A DNA stretch of 64,000 nt from Diphasiastrum complanatum (GCA_029204225.1 CM055106.1:3686039-3750038); one strand, 5' to 3'. Positions 1 through 12,452 are shown, counted from the first letter of the stretch. Notes: generated by a model not told the origin, from the letters alone. Numbers and translations are program-made.

Positions 1-149
1 CAATCTCCAATGTATTTGACTCACCTTGAGTTCTAGAATCAATACTAGATGCTAAGATCCAATCTACACAAGATTTAGATCAAAAATTGTGATCAAATTG
101 AATGAAAACCAAGGATTTAGCTCATTTCAGCCTTTAGGCTCTGATACCA
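1..149 (-). other. Leader of an LTR element leaving the left edge, with primer-binding site
   Basis: Positions 138-149 read GCTCTGATACCA, the reverse complement of TGGTATCAGAGC, which pairs with the 3' end of plant initiator tRNA-Met. It sits directly against the LTR that begins at 150. The element therefore lies on the minus strand and its gag-pol continues leftwards outside the window. Only leader sequence is visible here, with no coding region. Confidence 0.75.
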
Positions 150-831
150 TGTAAAAATTACAGCAAATAAGGATCCTAAAACACTTGAAATGATGAGGGA
201 AACAATAGATTATGATTTCATAAGATTAGCACAAGTTGAACCATCAAAATCCATCAAAAATCTATGCTTGAACCTCACTAAATGGCCCAAATCCTTGAAG
301 AAGGCTTCACACATGTGAAAGTACGGCCTCCCACAGTCTGAGTACTGTACACCAGACCTACATTCAATCCTATAATCATTAGTAATCACAAGTACTCAAA
401 CAATTATGAACATAGAGAGCAATTGCACCATTATGAGAGAAAAATCATGAAATTGCTTGATTGATTTTGGTGAGATATCATCACCTATATATACATGATC
501 CATCACGGTTTTGGGCAAGTATGAGTAGCCCTAAACCTATCCCTAATGCTAATTTTTGTGGATCTTTCATCCCTACCAAGTTAGGATTGGAATCTTGGAG
601 ATCCCTCAACAATGCAAAAATTACCAAAAATAGCTCCTATTTTTTCTCTCTTGTATCTAAGCATAATTTGGACTCATTCCAAAGGTTCTAACACTTAGGT
701 CTACCTGAAAACATCCTTATGAATGGAATCCTATGCTATTTGGCACGTGTGACAAGCCACATCATGACCATCTAACCATTTACAAGTCCTATAACCAAAC
801 CTAGTCAAGCTAGAATTGTGAATTTTTAACA
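150..831 (-). repeat. 5' LTR of the left-edge minus-strand element
   Basis: The segment starts TGTAAAAATT next to the primer-binding site and ends AATTTTTAACA, giving TG/CA ends and near-perfect inverted termini. A TATA-like run (486-493) lies about 340 bp inside, in the orientation expected for minus-strand transcription. A CACACATGTG palindrome is at 308-317. The right end abuts decayed family 3 integrase sequence, so this element appears to have inserted into that older one. The target-site duplication cannot be checked because the other LTR lies outside the window. Confidence 0.7.
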
Positions 832-866
832 TGCTTGGCTCCTAAATGGAATAGTGAATGAACTCA

Positions 867-3179
867 TCAGTATAATGGATAGGTTGAGTTGAAATTCTTG
901 TTGATCTTATGGATCAAGTTTTTGGCTACAAAACTCAACCTTGTGTTGGCTGAGTCGGTTTCACCTGAGTTGTAGCTTCTTCTTCTTCTTCTTATGGATC
1001 TAATTGTATTTGGTGACTCTAGGAAGAAATAGAAATTGTCTTTTGAGAAGAGTTTGTTGTCGGGACAAAAATTATAGACTGCATCTTGTCCTTGCCAATA
1101 AATTGCTTCAAAAGAATGTTCATCAAGTTTCTTTCTGGTGTCTTTTGGGACATGAGCATACACTATGCATCTGATCACTTTCAAATATTTAATTGAGGGT
1201 TTGAATTCTGTGTAGACCTCATAAGCGAGTTTTGTTGTTGGATACACCTTTAGTTATACATTGATTCTACAAATAAGTTGTTGTTGAAATAGCATGTTGC
1301 CAAAATGATTTGGGTAAAGAAGCATGTGTGATCATGCATTTAGCAGACTCGACAAGGTCCTGTTCTTCCCTTCGGCTAGTCCATTTGACTGTGGAAAATA
1401 GGAAGCAACAAACTGTTGCTTGATGCCATTGGCTGAGAAATAATCCTTAAATTCATTTGACATATATTCGCTATCATTGTCGCTCCTAAGAGCTTTGATT
1501 CTTTTGCATGTCTACAACTTAGCATTCTCTTTGTATTTCTTGAAGAACTAGAAGGCTTCAGATTTATGCTTTAAGAAATAGATTGCAGTCCTTTTGAAAT
1601 AATCATCTATGAAAGTAATAAAGAATTTTGCACCAAGTAATGATGGTGTTTGCATTGGGTCCCATGTATCTGTATGTACAATATCTAGCAAATCTTTAGA
1701 AATGTGTTTTTGATTTGACCTAAATGACCTTCTTGTCTGCTTTCCTTCAATACAACTTTGGCAGATAGGATGGTCGACAATTTGGTAGTCTTGATCAAGA
1801 ACTGAAAAAGACTTAGACATGGTGATATATGATTAAGGTGACCAAGTCCGTAATGCCATATCAATTCTTTATTAATAGAGGTTGAACTGCTTAAAGCACG
1901 ATCAACCATAATATTACAATGACTAAGCCTATAGAAATATCCTTGTCTCTTTCGAGTGCAAGAACTCTCCTACTATTATCAAGAATTTAATAGAAATTGA
2001 AACCCTATGTCCTAAATCTATGATTCGACTGACAGACAATAGATTTGTCATCAGATTTGGGACATACAATACATTTGTACAAGTTTTAACATTCCATTAT
2101 GAAAATTCATCATAAATGATACCTTCACCTTCAATTATGTGAGAGCTGTTATCTCCAGGGTAAACGAATTTCATGGTGCTGTAGGTCAAATTATCAATGA
2201 ACCATTCATGATGGCTTGTCATGTATTGTGTTGCTCCAGAATCAAGGAACCATTCTTCCGATTGTTCGACATAGCGATAGCTCACCATGAAGACTTCTTG
2301 CTCATCATCATCTTCTTGATTCTTCTGTTTAGTGTTGGCTACATGGGCCTACCTACTGGTCTGGTTGCTTCTTCTTGTCATTGTTAAACTTCAAGATTCG
2401 ACAATCCTAGATTTCATGGTTTGCCCTCTTGCAATATCTGCAAAAGTGCCTTTTCTTGTTTTGAGCAGGTGGTTGATTTTGAGTCTTCTGTGTCTACTTT
2501 TGAGTGCTTTTGATTGCTATCGATTTGATGGGCAACTTTCTTCGTCTGTTGTTTCTTGGTGTTCTTCTTTGAGAATAATGTCTATGAGTCGTTGATGGAG
2601 GACGAGGATGCTCCATTCCTTTTTGTTTCCTCCTATAGCAGCATGATTAAGACTCTAAGCAGTGTTATATCTGAGTGTGTGGTTATCATCATCACCCAAT
2701 TTTCATAGGAGGAAGGCAAATTGGACAGTAAGGCCATAACAACATCAAAGTCTTTGAGTATTGAACCTATTGCCACCATTTGCTCTAATAGAGTCTTAAA
2801 TTCATTTATGTGATTCTGAACATAATCATTATCTGACATCCTGAGTGAGAAAAACTTTCTCCTCAGATGCAGCTTTGAAGTGACATCGCTCACTTCGTAT
2901 AGTGTGCTCTTCCAAGCTTTTTTTTGCAGATTGGGCTTTTTTTATATGACCAATATGTGTGTAAGAGATGTTAAGGGTGATCAAGGCGAAAGACTTGCCA
3001 TCCCTAAGCTTCCATTTGGAAATGGCTTGCTCATCAACAATGGGAAGTAGTCCAGTTCCAGCTACTATTTCTCAGAGTTCCTTGGCCATCAGCACTACTC
3101 TCATCTTGAAGTTCCATAGGTGGTAATTCAAACCATCGAGTTTGTCTACCATTAGAGCATACTGTGGTTGTGAATCCAT
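867..3179 (-). pseudogene. Family 3 Ty1/copia gag-PR-IN remnant
   Basis: Reading leftwards from an ATG at 3179-3177, the frames give in order: a gag N-terminus (3179-3030), a UBN2-type gag core (2893-2633), a zinc knuckle CRYCKRANHE (about 2450-2393, with a stop inside), a protease FLDSGATQYM (2288-2097), a GAG-pre-integrase and integrase start with HTDTWDPMQTP (1909-1548), and an integrase C-terminal KLAYEVYTEF region (1247-867). Stops and frameshifts separate the pieces, so no polyprotein can be made. RT and RNase H are missing because the left-edge element interrupts or replaces them at 831. The same family recurs on the plus strand at 9.0-12.2 kb and 51.9-55.0 kb. Confidence 0.85.
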
Positions 3180-3314
3180 TTGGAATTTCAAGTTGAGTAT
3201 TATGTAGATAGTAGATTAATGTGACTGTAAAAAATAATAGCTATTGTCTACACTATATCATAATGATTGTTTTGATAATGTGAGCTTTGAATGTATATAG
3301 AGATCAAAGCATTT

Positions 3315-3326
3315 GCTCTGATACCA
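3315..3326 (-). other. Primer-binding site of the family 3 element (tRNA-iMet type)
   Basis: GCTCTGATACCA, the reverse complement of TGGTATCAGAGC, lies immediately left of the LTR start TGTTGG at 3327 and about 135 bp upstream of the gag ATG. Confidence 0.8.
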
Positions 3327-4080
3327 TGTTGGGATTCAGTGCTATTATCGTCACGATAGAGAGAAGCGAGGGGGGAATCCTCAGCACATGCAACTATGTC
3401 TATCAGATTCAGACAGATCGGGATCTATCTTACTTGATCATAGCTTCGAAGTCGCTGGATCTAGATAGTTGATTTTATAGCCATGCACAAACTGTCTTGT
3501 TTATCAGATTTAGCTTTGTGTAAGCGGTTTGGGTACGTTTATTAGAACGACAAATCAAGCAATGATATCAATCACATGAAACAATTTAATCTACAGAAAA
3601 TTTTATCTGCGAGCATAAATCTATTTGACAATGAAATGAATGCGCATTCAACATACACAACTTAAATTGCTGGAACATTGACAGATTAGTCATGTAGAAA
3701 AATGCAGTCTAAATGCAGATAGAGAGGCCTTGTTTCTGAGACAATACTCTGTGATAACAAAGAGAAAGGACAATTGCACTATTAGCAGATAGAGAATTCA
3801 GCTAACCGAGCAATTGATAAGTTGCTGGAAATATACACATGACTAACTATTAAAAGAATTGTTAATCTGTGATTTACAAATAGGTTAAGGCACTACATGT
3901 TGTTGGCAGTCGCCATTAGACAATATTTGATTTTGTCTGGTCGTGACGTGTGTATTTGTTGGTACGCTGATAGTTAAATTGCAGCCGATTGTTCGAGATA
4001 GGCTGAATAAGAGAATGTGCCTAGATGGTCCAAGATGTCCGAACAATCGATGATTTCCGAATAAGAGAAGTTGGCCAACA
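3327..4080 (-). repeat. 5' LTR of the family 3 element, right end uncertain
   Basis: The segment begins TGTTGG beside the primer-binding site. The best right end is GGCCAACA at 4080, which gives six-base inverted termini TGTTGG/CCAACA. A TATA-like element is readable on the minus strand near 3475. The right boundary is inferred from the termini alone. The next 220 bp to the gypsy fragment at 4304 hold nothing I recognise and could still be LTR. Confidence 0.5.
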
Positions 4081-4303
4081 AAGAGGAGATGGCCAAACTA
4101 TAGGGTAACACTATCACTGGTCCCTTTGTAATTCTGTAGATTGTCAAGAGACAAGTGTATTTTTGTAGAGTATGTGACTGTACAAACATTTACAACAACT
4201 TAATAAATGGATCTAGATTAGTAGAGAATAGAGATGGAGAGGATAGAAATCCAATACTGGAGTCATCCTAATACAGCCGAGAAAGTTTGGAAAAGATTAC
4301 CCG

Positions 4304-4790
4304 ATTCGCTTTCTCAGTAGACAATTAGTCCCTACTGAAGTAGATTATTCCACTACTGGCATTAGCAATTATATATGTTGTACAAAAATTATGCCATTAT
4401 TTGCTAAGAAATCGATTTAAATTCTATACCGATCATCAATCCTTGTTATATTTGTTGAATAAACCATGCAACACTGGTTGTATAGCAAGATGGCTACTCA
4501 TCCTTCTAGAATTCAACTTTAAAACTACTGTATGGAGAGGTAAGCAACATTTTCTTGTCGATTATTAATCTAGAATAACATCAGTTGAGAAACTAAAAGA
4601 ACCGATAAGTGATGATTTACCTGATGCAAACATGTTTCAAATAGATGCTACTCTTAGATGGGCAGAAGAGATAAGATCATTTTTATCAACTGGAGTAATG
4701 GATCCAACTATGTCTAAAGTAGATCAGAGCAAACTGGTTTTGAGATCTAGACCTTACCTTCTAATTGATCTTTAGTTAGAAAGACAAGCA
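4304..4790 (+). pseudogene. Ty3/gypsy RNase H fragment
   Basis: The plus strand reads IRFLSRQLVPTEVDYSTTG from 4304. After one frameshift near 4340-4362 it continues with LALAIIYVVQKLCHYLLRNR and then FKFYTDHQSLLYLLNKP, followed by an ARWLLILLEF stretch. This is the typical RNase H of Ty3/gypsy elements, where TDHQ/SLLYL is diagnostic. An internal stop follows the VDY that normally leads into LSR. No gypsy RT or integrase is next to it, so it is an isolated, old fragment. Confidence 0.85.
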
Positions 4791-5619
4791 ACTCACCAAA
4801 CTTGCCAATGTAGAAAAACCAACATCTGCACTATGAACGAAATGCAAAGATATTCGAGCAATTGACCCTGGATCGGGTCGAATTAAGTCTGATTTTTCCG
4901 ACCTTGAAAAATCCGACCCTGACTATATTTTTTGACCTAGTATAAAATTGATCTTTTGTATATATTTTTTGATACTTTGTAAAATTTGATACTTTCAGTC
5001 TAAAATCCAACCCAACAACTTCACATAGTCCACCTACATTGTACATGTAGTTATAGTTGAGAGGCGATAGTAATAACTGTAGAAAATATCTGTAATAGAT
5101 ATTTTAAGTAGTATATCCAAATAATTATCTTCATCAGAAAATTTCTTCTGATCTTCTAATATCTATAACATCTGATAATTGTTTCTATCAATTCATTCAA
5201 ATAGTTTTATTGCATGTGTTATCACACACAATGATCAAAATTCTCATTTAGTAGCCAGTTGAAGTATTCACTTCATGCGATTGTACTCCTTGTGGATATT
5301 AATTAGAGTACATTTTGTCTCCACTTAGTTGTTGTTCCATTGCGCATTTTTTATTCTTTCATTTTGAACGTTCTGCTGCTAGTTGTGGCACTTCTGATCC
5401 ATGCACCAAACTCGCTCCTAGCTTCCGCACAAACCCAACTAATTATAATAAACTTGGGCCCCTTTGTAATAAAAATAAAACTTGAGACCCAAAGTCAATT
5501 TTAAACTTAGAGTTTACTTTTTTTAGAGTTGGGTCCAATTTTGGACTCACATGAACCTTGTGATTTCCAATGTAGTTTTTGTGGACCCTTGGATCAAGTT
5601 GGGTCCAAGATGAATGGAT
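4791..5619. other. No gene seen; decayed repeat sequence
   Basis: No credible coding region. About 4770-4850 resembles 13027-13100 (shared CACCAA...GTAGAAAAA...CAGCATCTACAC-like text), so part of it is a fragment of the family 1-type LTR seen at 12990-13628. 4857-5040 holds several short repeats of a GACC/CCGAC word. The rest is featureless. Confidence 0.5.
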
Positions 5620-8456
5620 AGGATCTTTTTCCAAGATCTTGCATCTTGAATTTTCTTCCAAGTGCAATTTTGGTTTCTTCAAGTAAAAAAATACAACTTC
5701 ATGTTAGGATAATATCATCAACATAAATGAGAAGAATGGCAATATCACTATTATAGAACTTGACATAGAAGGAAGGATCATAGTTACTAAGATTGAATCC
5801 TAGTGAGATAAGGAAGGTATTAAGTCGAGAATACCACGATCTTGGTGTTTGCTTTAGTCCATAGAGACTTTTGAAGAGCAAGCAAACTTTGGTCTTATCT
5901 TGGATGAACCCAAGGGGTTGATTCATATAAATTTCTTCTTCTAGATATCTATTTAAAAATGCATTTGAGACATCTAGTTGAAAACTTGCCATTTCAAAAA
6001 ACAAGCAATAGAGATGATGATTCTAATTCATACCATCTCTGCAACTGGAGCAAAAGTCTCCTCATAATCAAGTCCATAAACTTGAGAAAAACCCTCTACA
6101 CAAAGTCGTGCCTTGTACTAGTTGATTGTGCCATCTTGATTATATTTGACTCAAAAAACCATTTGCAAGCAATCGTGTGCTTGTTGGATGGAAGATCCAC
6201 AAGCTCCCATGTCTTGTTGGCAATCAATGCATCGTATTCCTCCTTCATGGTGGCTAGAATCCATTCTTTTAAGATGAATGTATCGTATACATCCTTTGGC
6301 TCTTCATGTGAAATAAAATATGCATAATTAGTGGAGTTGAGTTCCACTTGTTTGCCTTTATCTCCATATGTAAGCTTCTTAGGCTCGAATCTTTTCCTTT
6401 GTGATCTCCTTGGTGAAAAAATTTGAGGTGACTCCTCCTCAATTCTCGGCTCCATCTCTCCATGATAATCTTCAAGGGTGATGATAGGAGAATCCTTTTG
6501 AGAATCTTTGATCTCGGCCCCATCAAAGATGTATTTTTTATTCTCATGAAAAATAACATCTCTACTCTCAATTCTAATTGAGGTAGAGGGAACATAAATT
6601 CTATATGACTTCTTGTTGGATGATTATTCAACCATGATCCCTTTGACTGAATTTGGATCATCTCTTTTCCTTGTTTCCAAGGGTACATGAACAAAGCAAG
6701 CACATCCAAAAACTCTAAGGTGATCAACCTTAGGTTTCTTCTTAAAAAAGATTTCATATGGTGGTCTTCCTACAAGTGCATCGTGAGGTAATCTATTGCA
6801 CAAATAATTGCTTCTCCCCAATATTCAATAGGCAAAGAAGCTTCAACTCGAATTGCTTTAGCACATTCACATAGAGATCGAAATTTTCTTTCAACAACTC
6901 CATTTTGAGATGGAGAATAAGAACACTAAAACTCTCTTAATTCCTTCAACCTCACAATAATCATAGAACTTGTTGGAGATGTATTCACCTCCTCCATCAC
7001 ATCTCAAAGCTTTAGCTTTGAAAGAAAACTATTTCTCAACATAAGCTTTGAAAACTAGGAAGTGTTCAAACACCATAGCTTTTGAAGAAAGAAGGTACAA
7101 CCAAGTATATCTTGTAAAATCATCAATGAAGATAACAAAACAAGTTGCACCACCAATACTTTTTGAGGAAGAAAAATGAACATCCGAGTGAATTGATTTC
7201 AAAGGATGAGAAGTCTTAATAGAAGAATTTTGATATGGCTTTCTATGTGATTTTGCAATAGCACAAGCCTCACATGGCTTGATATCTTTGGAAAGTGATC
7301 TTGGTAGGCCAATAGCCTTATCATTCTTGATCATAGAAATCATAGATTTATAGTTAGGATGCCCCAACCTTCTATGTCATATCTCCTCCTTAGACATAAG
7401 AGCAATTTCACAAAAGTTTGCATTCTCATAAGAATTTAACTTGAAGATGCCACCATATCTAGATCCATTAGCTAGGATCTCATCACCTTTCTTAATAAAG
7501 CAAGTATTGGAATTGAATTCTACATCACAACCACAATCAAGCAACTTTCCAACACTTATCATTGAAAAGTGATAGAACTTTAGAAGAAGCAAGTTTTAAT
7601 GGAATGTTGCCAATTGGTTCAATAGAGCATTCATGATCATTTCCTATATAAATAGATCTTTGAAGTCCTTTATAAGGTACAATAGAGTCAAAAGACTCCT
7701 TTGAACAACACATATGTGATGAGGCACCACTATCGATGTACCATGCTCCATTTTTCTTGAAGGGTGTTGAAGAAAAGCTTGACACCATGAGGGGTACTTC
7801 TTCATCACTTGCAATAAAGTCTTCTTCTTTCTCATTAGAGAGATTTGCTTGTTTGAGTTGATTTTTCTTTTTGAAGCAATTAGAGGCATAGTGCCCTTTC
7901 TTGCCACAAAAGAAACACTTGACTTTTTTCTTCTTGGCCTTGGAAGTAGAAGGATGAGTTGAGTCATCCTCTTCTCCATCTTTATCTTTGTCCTTGGCTT
8001 TGTCTTTGTTGAAAGCTTGAGAAAACTGGTTCTTGCTCCTCCCTTTATACTTGTCCTTGACAAAGAGAGCTTTGTCTTTCCCAATATGCTCGAGTTTGTT
8101 CATCCTTGAAAGCTTGTAAATTTGCCTTGCTTCTTTAGAGATGCGAATTCCTTGAAAAGTCTCCAAATTGGGCAACTCCTTCTTCATGGCAAAGGATTGA
8201 ACAAGATTATCTTAGTCTTCTTTTTAGCCATTAAGAATGACTTCTACTAGCTCATCTTGATTGATTGTGACACCAACATAAGCAAGCTCCCTCTGAAGAT
8301 CTTTTACTCTTAGAACATAATTTGATGCACTCTCCTCACATCTTTGAGAACTTGGAAACATCTGATTTCTAAGAGTGAGTATTCTAGAAGTGTTCTTAGC
8401 TTCATAGATTGACTTAAGTGCATCCCAAGCTTCTTCAAAATCTACATGCAACTGCC
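5620..8456 (-). pseudogene. Family 2 Ty1/copia gag-PR-IN-RT remnant
   Basis: Going leftwards: gag UBN2 core from EEAWDALKSIYEAK (8456), a lysine/aspartate-rich gag linker, a CFFCGKKGHYASNC zinc knuckle (about 7920-7873), protease YIDSGASSHM (about 7740), GAG-pre-integrase and integrase core with FIDDFTRYTW (7367-7029), integrase C-terminus (6821-6100), and RT with QLDVSNAFLN and intact YVDD (near 5712). It has multiple stops and frameshifts, and a short deletion near 7590 in the GAG-pre-integrase segment. RT stops after the QDLGK motif near 5620; the RT end and RNase H are absent. The first ~90 gag codons are missing because the 5' end is cut at 8456. It is a close relative, in inverted orientation, of the element at 34.2-38.5 kb. 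Confidence 0.9.
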
Positions 8457-8706
8457 TAAATCTTGATATGCAATTTTGTAGCCACCACTTAGGCTTTTCC
8501 AATGCTCTAAAAATTGGCCATTTCAATAAGTATGTTTGGAAATTAGAATTGATCAAGAATATAACCCTAAATAGAGTTTTGATCTACAAAACATCTAATC
8601 TACATATGCAAGAATCTCAATTTTGGTGTAGAATTTAATCTAGCATGCTCTAGCATTGATATCTTCTTCAAATCATTGATAGATGTGAATGCCTCCTTAA
8701 TAACCT
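8457..8706 (-). repeat. Spacer shared with 33091-33371 in inverted orientation
   Basis: The reverse complement of this spacer matches 33091-33371 with about 9 mismatches in the first 240 aligned bases I compared. Both copies lie between a family 2 gag and a family 1 zinc-knuckle fragment in the same relative order, so the match is a segmental duplication and not two independent insertions. It has no coding potential of its own. Confidence 0.75.
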
Positions 8707-9036
8707 GAAACACCATCCAGGCCAAATTCAAGGGCAAAAGCGAAAGTAAGTGGTCTAAAGGACAAGATCAAGGGGAGGCTTTTTCAAATGGCAAAAAGAA
8801 AGATAGATGAAAGCTCAAGTGCTTATATTGTGGCATCAAAGGACACTTTGCAAGTGAGTGCTACAAGAAGAAGAGAAATCAAGGAGACAAGCAAAGTAAT
8901 CATACTCTTGATGAGGATGATTTGGATGCTCAAGATGAAAATGATGATGCTTGTGTGATGTCTTCATGTATGCTTGTTAATTATGGAGATCTAGATCTAT
9001 GGTGGATTGATAGTGGAGCAAGTCCAATGATGACAC
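8707..9036 (+). pseudogene. Family 1 gag zinc knuckle and protease start
   Basis: The frame gives a KSKWSKGQDQGE-like linker, a stop, then the zinc knuckle CLYCGIKGHFASEC (C-x2-C-x4-H-x4-C), an acidic linker, and WWIDSGAS where the aspartyl protease begins. This is collinear with residues ~215-312 of the complete polyprotein at 59.2-63.2 kb. After DSGASPMMT the frame runs without a break into family 3 integrase-tail sequence, so the protease is cut at about six residues beyond its catalytic Asp. The open frame 8922-9218 spans this artificial junction. Confidence 0.8.
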
Positions 9037-10946
9037 GAGGAAGAAATTCGACTTCCAAGCTGTATGATCCTGATACCCAACAAATCTTGTATAGCTGGGA
9101 TACAGTCTTTATCGAGGATCAATTCGTCGACATCAAAGGGATATTGCTCCAAGAGAGCTTTCATCACCTACCTTTGACACGACAATCCGAGCTTCTGGCT
9201 CAGGCGTGTCCATTGTAGGCCCACTTTTTGATAGTGAATCAGATGAAGACGTTGCTGCTACCCAGCAACAAGTCCCAAGAGTGGTTCATCAGTTGATTCC
9301 ACCTAAAAGATCAGGCCGAGTGCGCACACAGCCCACAAGGTATACTCCTGAGTTTGCATGTCTCTTGATATAGGAATCGATGACTGTCGAAGAGACACTC
9401 AGCCAATCAGACTCTAATCTCTGGAGAGAAGCTATGGACAAAGAGTATTCTTCTTTGATCAAGAACCAGACATGGTCACTAGTAGAAGCACCTATTGGCT
9501 ACAATATCATTGCTTGCAAATGGATCTTCAAGATCAAGTATAATGCCAATGGAAGAATTGATCATAGAAAGGCAAGACTGGTAGCACGAGGATTCACTCA
9601 GATCTCCAACGTCAACTATAGTGAGCCAAAGTTTAATAGTCAAGCATTTGTCGATCCGAGCCCTCCTATCTTATGTTATAGTTGTTGACCTTATAGTGCA
9701 TCAACTTGATGTACAAATAGCTTATCTGAATGGAGTTATACAAGAAGACATCTACATGATCTAGCCCAAAGGATACGTTCTGGTTTGTAAACTCCATAAA
9801 GCACTTTATGACTTGAAACAATCTGCCAGAGCTTGGTTTCAAAGGATCAACACATTCCTCATTGAACAAAGATTCCAACCAAGCACTGTTGATTGCAACA
9901 TCTATTCCAAGTCAGTGCAGCAATCCTTCATTATCATCACCTTACACGTGGATGGTACATTGCTTTTAAACAATAATACCAATTTGGTTAAGGATTCTAA
10001 GTAGATGTTGTTTTCAAAGTTTGACATGACTGATCTAGACGAAGCTCACTTCTATTTGGGCATTCAGATCCACAGAGATAGAGCGAGACAACTGATTTAT
10101 ATCACTCAACAAAGGTATTTTCACAATGTTCTTGATAGATACAATCTAATGAACTATAAATTAGCTCACTCACCGATGGATCGAGACTTGCATTTATCAA
10201 AGGACCAGTGTCTCCAGACCAAGCAAGAAGAGGAGCAGATGAGAGAGTATACTTATCGATCAACACTTGGATATCTCATGTATGAATGATCTGTACAACA
10301 CCTGATATCTCTTTTGTAGTAAGCTCACTTAGCCAATATATGGCTAATCCTAGCATTACCCATTGGAAGGCTCTCATAAGAGTCATCAAGTATATTCGAG
10401 CTACCATGGACCAGTGCATCTGCTATGGAGATGTCAGCAACGACAATCTTCATCAGCTTAGTGAATATTCTGATGCAAGCCGGGGAGGAGATGTAGAAAA
10501 TCATAAGTCCACATTTGAATTTACATTCTTCTTTAACGATGGTCTTATGTCATGGAACAACCGTAAGTAAACATCTATCGCTCTTTTTTCTACAGAAACA
10601 GAATACATTGTTATTTCTCAATCTATTAAAGAAGCATTTTGGTTAAAAAATTTATTGTCAAACATTAATTTGTATCAGTACAACCACAATTTTATTCTGT
10701 GATAATCAGAGTGCTATTGCCTTAATGGCCACCCCTAGATTTGACTCTAGGAGTAAGCACATTGAATCAGATATCACTACATCACAGGCAAGGTTCTCAA
10801 CAAGGAGGTGAGCTTAACATACTAGAGAACGCATGACATAGTTGCAGATATATTTACGAAGACATTAAGTGTTAATGCACACAATAAGTTTTGTGCATTG
10901 CTTAGTTTGAAGATCAAGGCATTCACGGATCCAGATTAAGGGAGGG
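9037..10946 (+). pseudogene. Family 3 Ty1/copia IN tail, RT and RNase H
   Basis: Starts with KLYDPDTQQILYSWDTVFIE (integrase C-terminal region), then the RT N-terminus NLWREAMDKEYSSLIKNQTW...CKWIFKIKY, HKALYDLKQSARAWFQRINT, and an RT palm whose usual YVDD box reads HVDG (9945-9956), so the catalytic Asp pair is destroyed. The frame is then interrupted by a stop near 10003, continues with FDMTDLDEAHFYLGIQIHRD, and ends in RNase H with FSTETEYI and CDNQSAIAL. Several stops and frameshifts. It ends in a purine tract AAGGGAGGG (10938-10946) that primes plus-strand synthesis in this class. Confidence 0.88.
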
Positions 10947-12178
10947 TGCTGGATTTATCTCTTTTGCTTTCCTAAATCCTATGTTAATCTGTCTCCATTC
11001 ATGTTGTTATATTTTTACTCATGTTGTCACACAGTCTGCATATCTACATGTACAATAAGACTGACAAATAAAATGTGACTATCTGCATAAATACAAGTAA
11101 ATTTCCACAGACAAAAAAGGTAAAAAAAACGTGACATTGTGTTTTTACACGTGATTTGTGACAAGTAAAAAAGACGACACTGCCCTATCAAATGCCAAAG
11201 GTGCCCTTACAAAAAAAAGAAGACACCTTGTAAATCAAATCTTAAGACATTTGTCAGAGTGTCGCATTTTTTGCATCTTCACCAATGTTTATTTCAGTGA
11301 AGGCTAACGTCGCGGCCTTCTCACGCTCATCCCATGCAACTGTGCAAACATATTTGACAACGATAGCATCCACCCACAATCTCCCACAGACAGCACATCC
11401 CTCTGTACTTTCTTCATCTGCACACCTGTAAAATTATGTATATATATTGAATACCATTTGTGTATTTTACATGAAGAGAAACATGCAACAAGCATAATAG
11501 CATCATAAGCTTATTAGAAATAGATGAAGTAGATGCTTTCGTGCATCAATTCTTTGTATTGTCAGTAATCGATTTATTCTTTTTACCAATTGGATTAACT
11601 TTGTAGAGCACACGGTTTAGTCCGCTATTGTCTTGTGTTCAATAACATTATTGACCTATATACTTTGCTATACTTGATTTGATAACAGCTCTTCTTGTTC
11701 TGCGTTCAGATTTGTGTCAATATTGCTATGTTTTTCTACATTCCGTCTGACTCTCTTATTGCTTTATCTGGTAGTTTGTTCTTAGCGAATTATTTTAAGC
11801 CTAGTTGTTTGCGAAATATTTAGTCTTGCTTTTTGCAACTGATTATCAGTCGAGCTCAGTCTAGCCATTCGCAAATTATTTGCGACAAATAATTTGTCTA
11901 GCTGTTCGCGACATATTATCTTTCTGATGTTTTGTTACTTAATGTTTGGCTACATAATCAAATTGATTGTGATTTCTATCACTAACATTCAGTTCGTGTC
12001 TGATTGGTGTAGTCATGCTTAGAGAAAGAGTAAGATAGCTCATTCCGTTGTGCATGAACACTTTCCATTCAAATTTGTTTCTTTTTTGAATTTCGAGTTT
12101 TGAGTTCGCTTCTTTTCATGTTTGTTTCTTTTCAAGCTATTTTAGTTTCTGAGACTCACACACCCTCTTTCTCCAACA
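10947..12178 (+). repeat. 3' LTR of the family 3 element
   Basis: Begins TGCTGGATT directly after the purine tract and ends TCTCCAACA at 12178, giving TGTTGGA-like inverted termini with one change. About 1.23 kb long. The next base starts family 1 RT (GATGGTTCC), so the right edge is sharp. Long for this window's LTRs, which are otherwise 620-790 bp, so it may contain a later insertion. No coding region inside. Confidence 0.6.
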
Positions 12179-12452
12179 GATGGTTCCATCAACGAATACA
12201 AAGCAAGACTTTGTGCCAAAGGTTACTCTCAAATCAAAGGTCTTGACTATGAAGACACTTTTGCACCTGTTGAAAAAATGGTAACTATTCGAATTCTCAA
12301 TTCTCTTGCATGTTATCACAATTGGAGGATGTTTCAACTTGATGTTTCTAATGCCTTCCTCAATGGTTACCTTGAGGAGGAGATTTATATGGAGCAACCA
12401 CCTAGATTTGTGAAAGTTGGTGAAGAAACAAAAGTTTTTCTTTCGCCCTTTT
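12179..12452 (+). pseudogene. Family 1-type RT N-terminal fragment
   Basis: One open frame reads DGSINEYKARLCAKGYSQIK, then YEDTFAPVEKMVTIRIL, FQLDVSNAFLNGYLEEEIYM and a stop soon after. It corresponds to about residues 853-945 of the complete polyprotein at 59.2-63.2 kb. It begins exactly where the family 3 LTR ends, so the family 3 element probably inserted here. Everything downstream of the LEEE box is lost. Confidence 0.85.

Noticed and set aside
5959-6327. 122-codon plus-strand frame
   Set aside because: Antisense shadow of the minus-strand family 2 RT and integrase tail; no independent features.
7644-8084. 146-codon lysine-rich frame (and its partner at 34770-35258, 162 codons)
   Set aside because: Both are alternative-frame shadows of the family 2 gag linker, zinc knuckle and protease. 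The true frame carries the knuckle and DSGASSH motifs.
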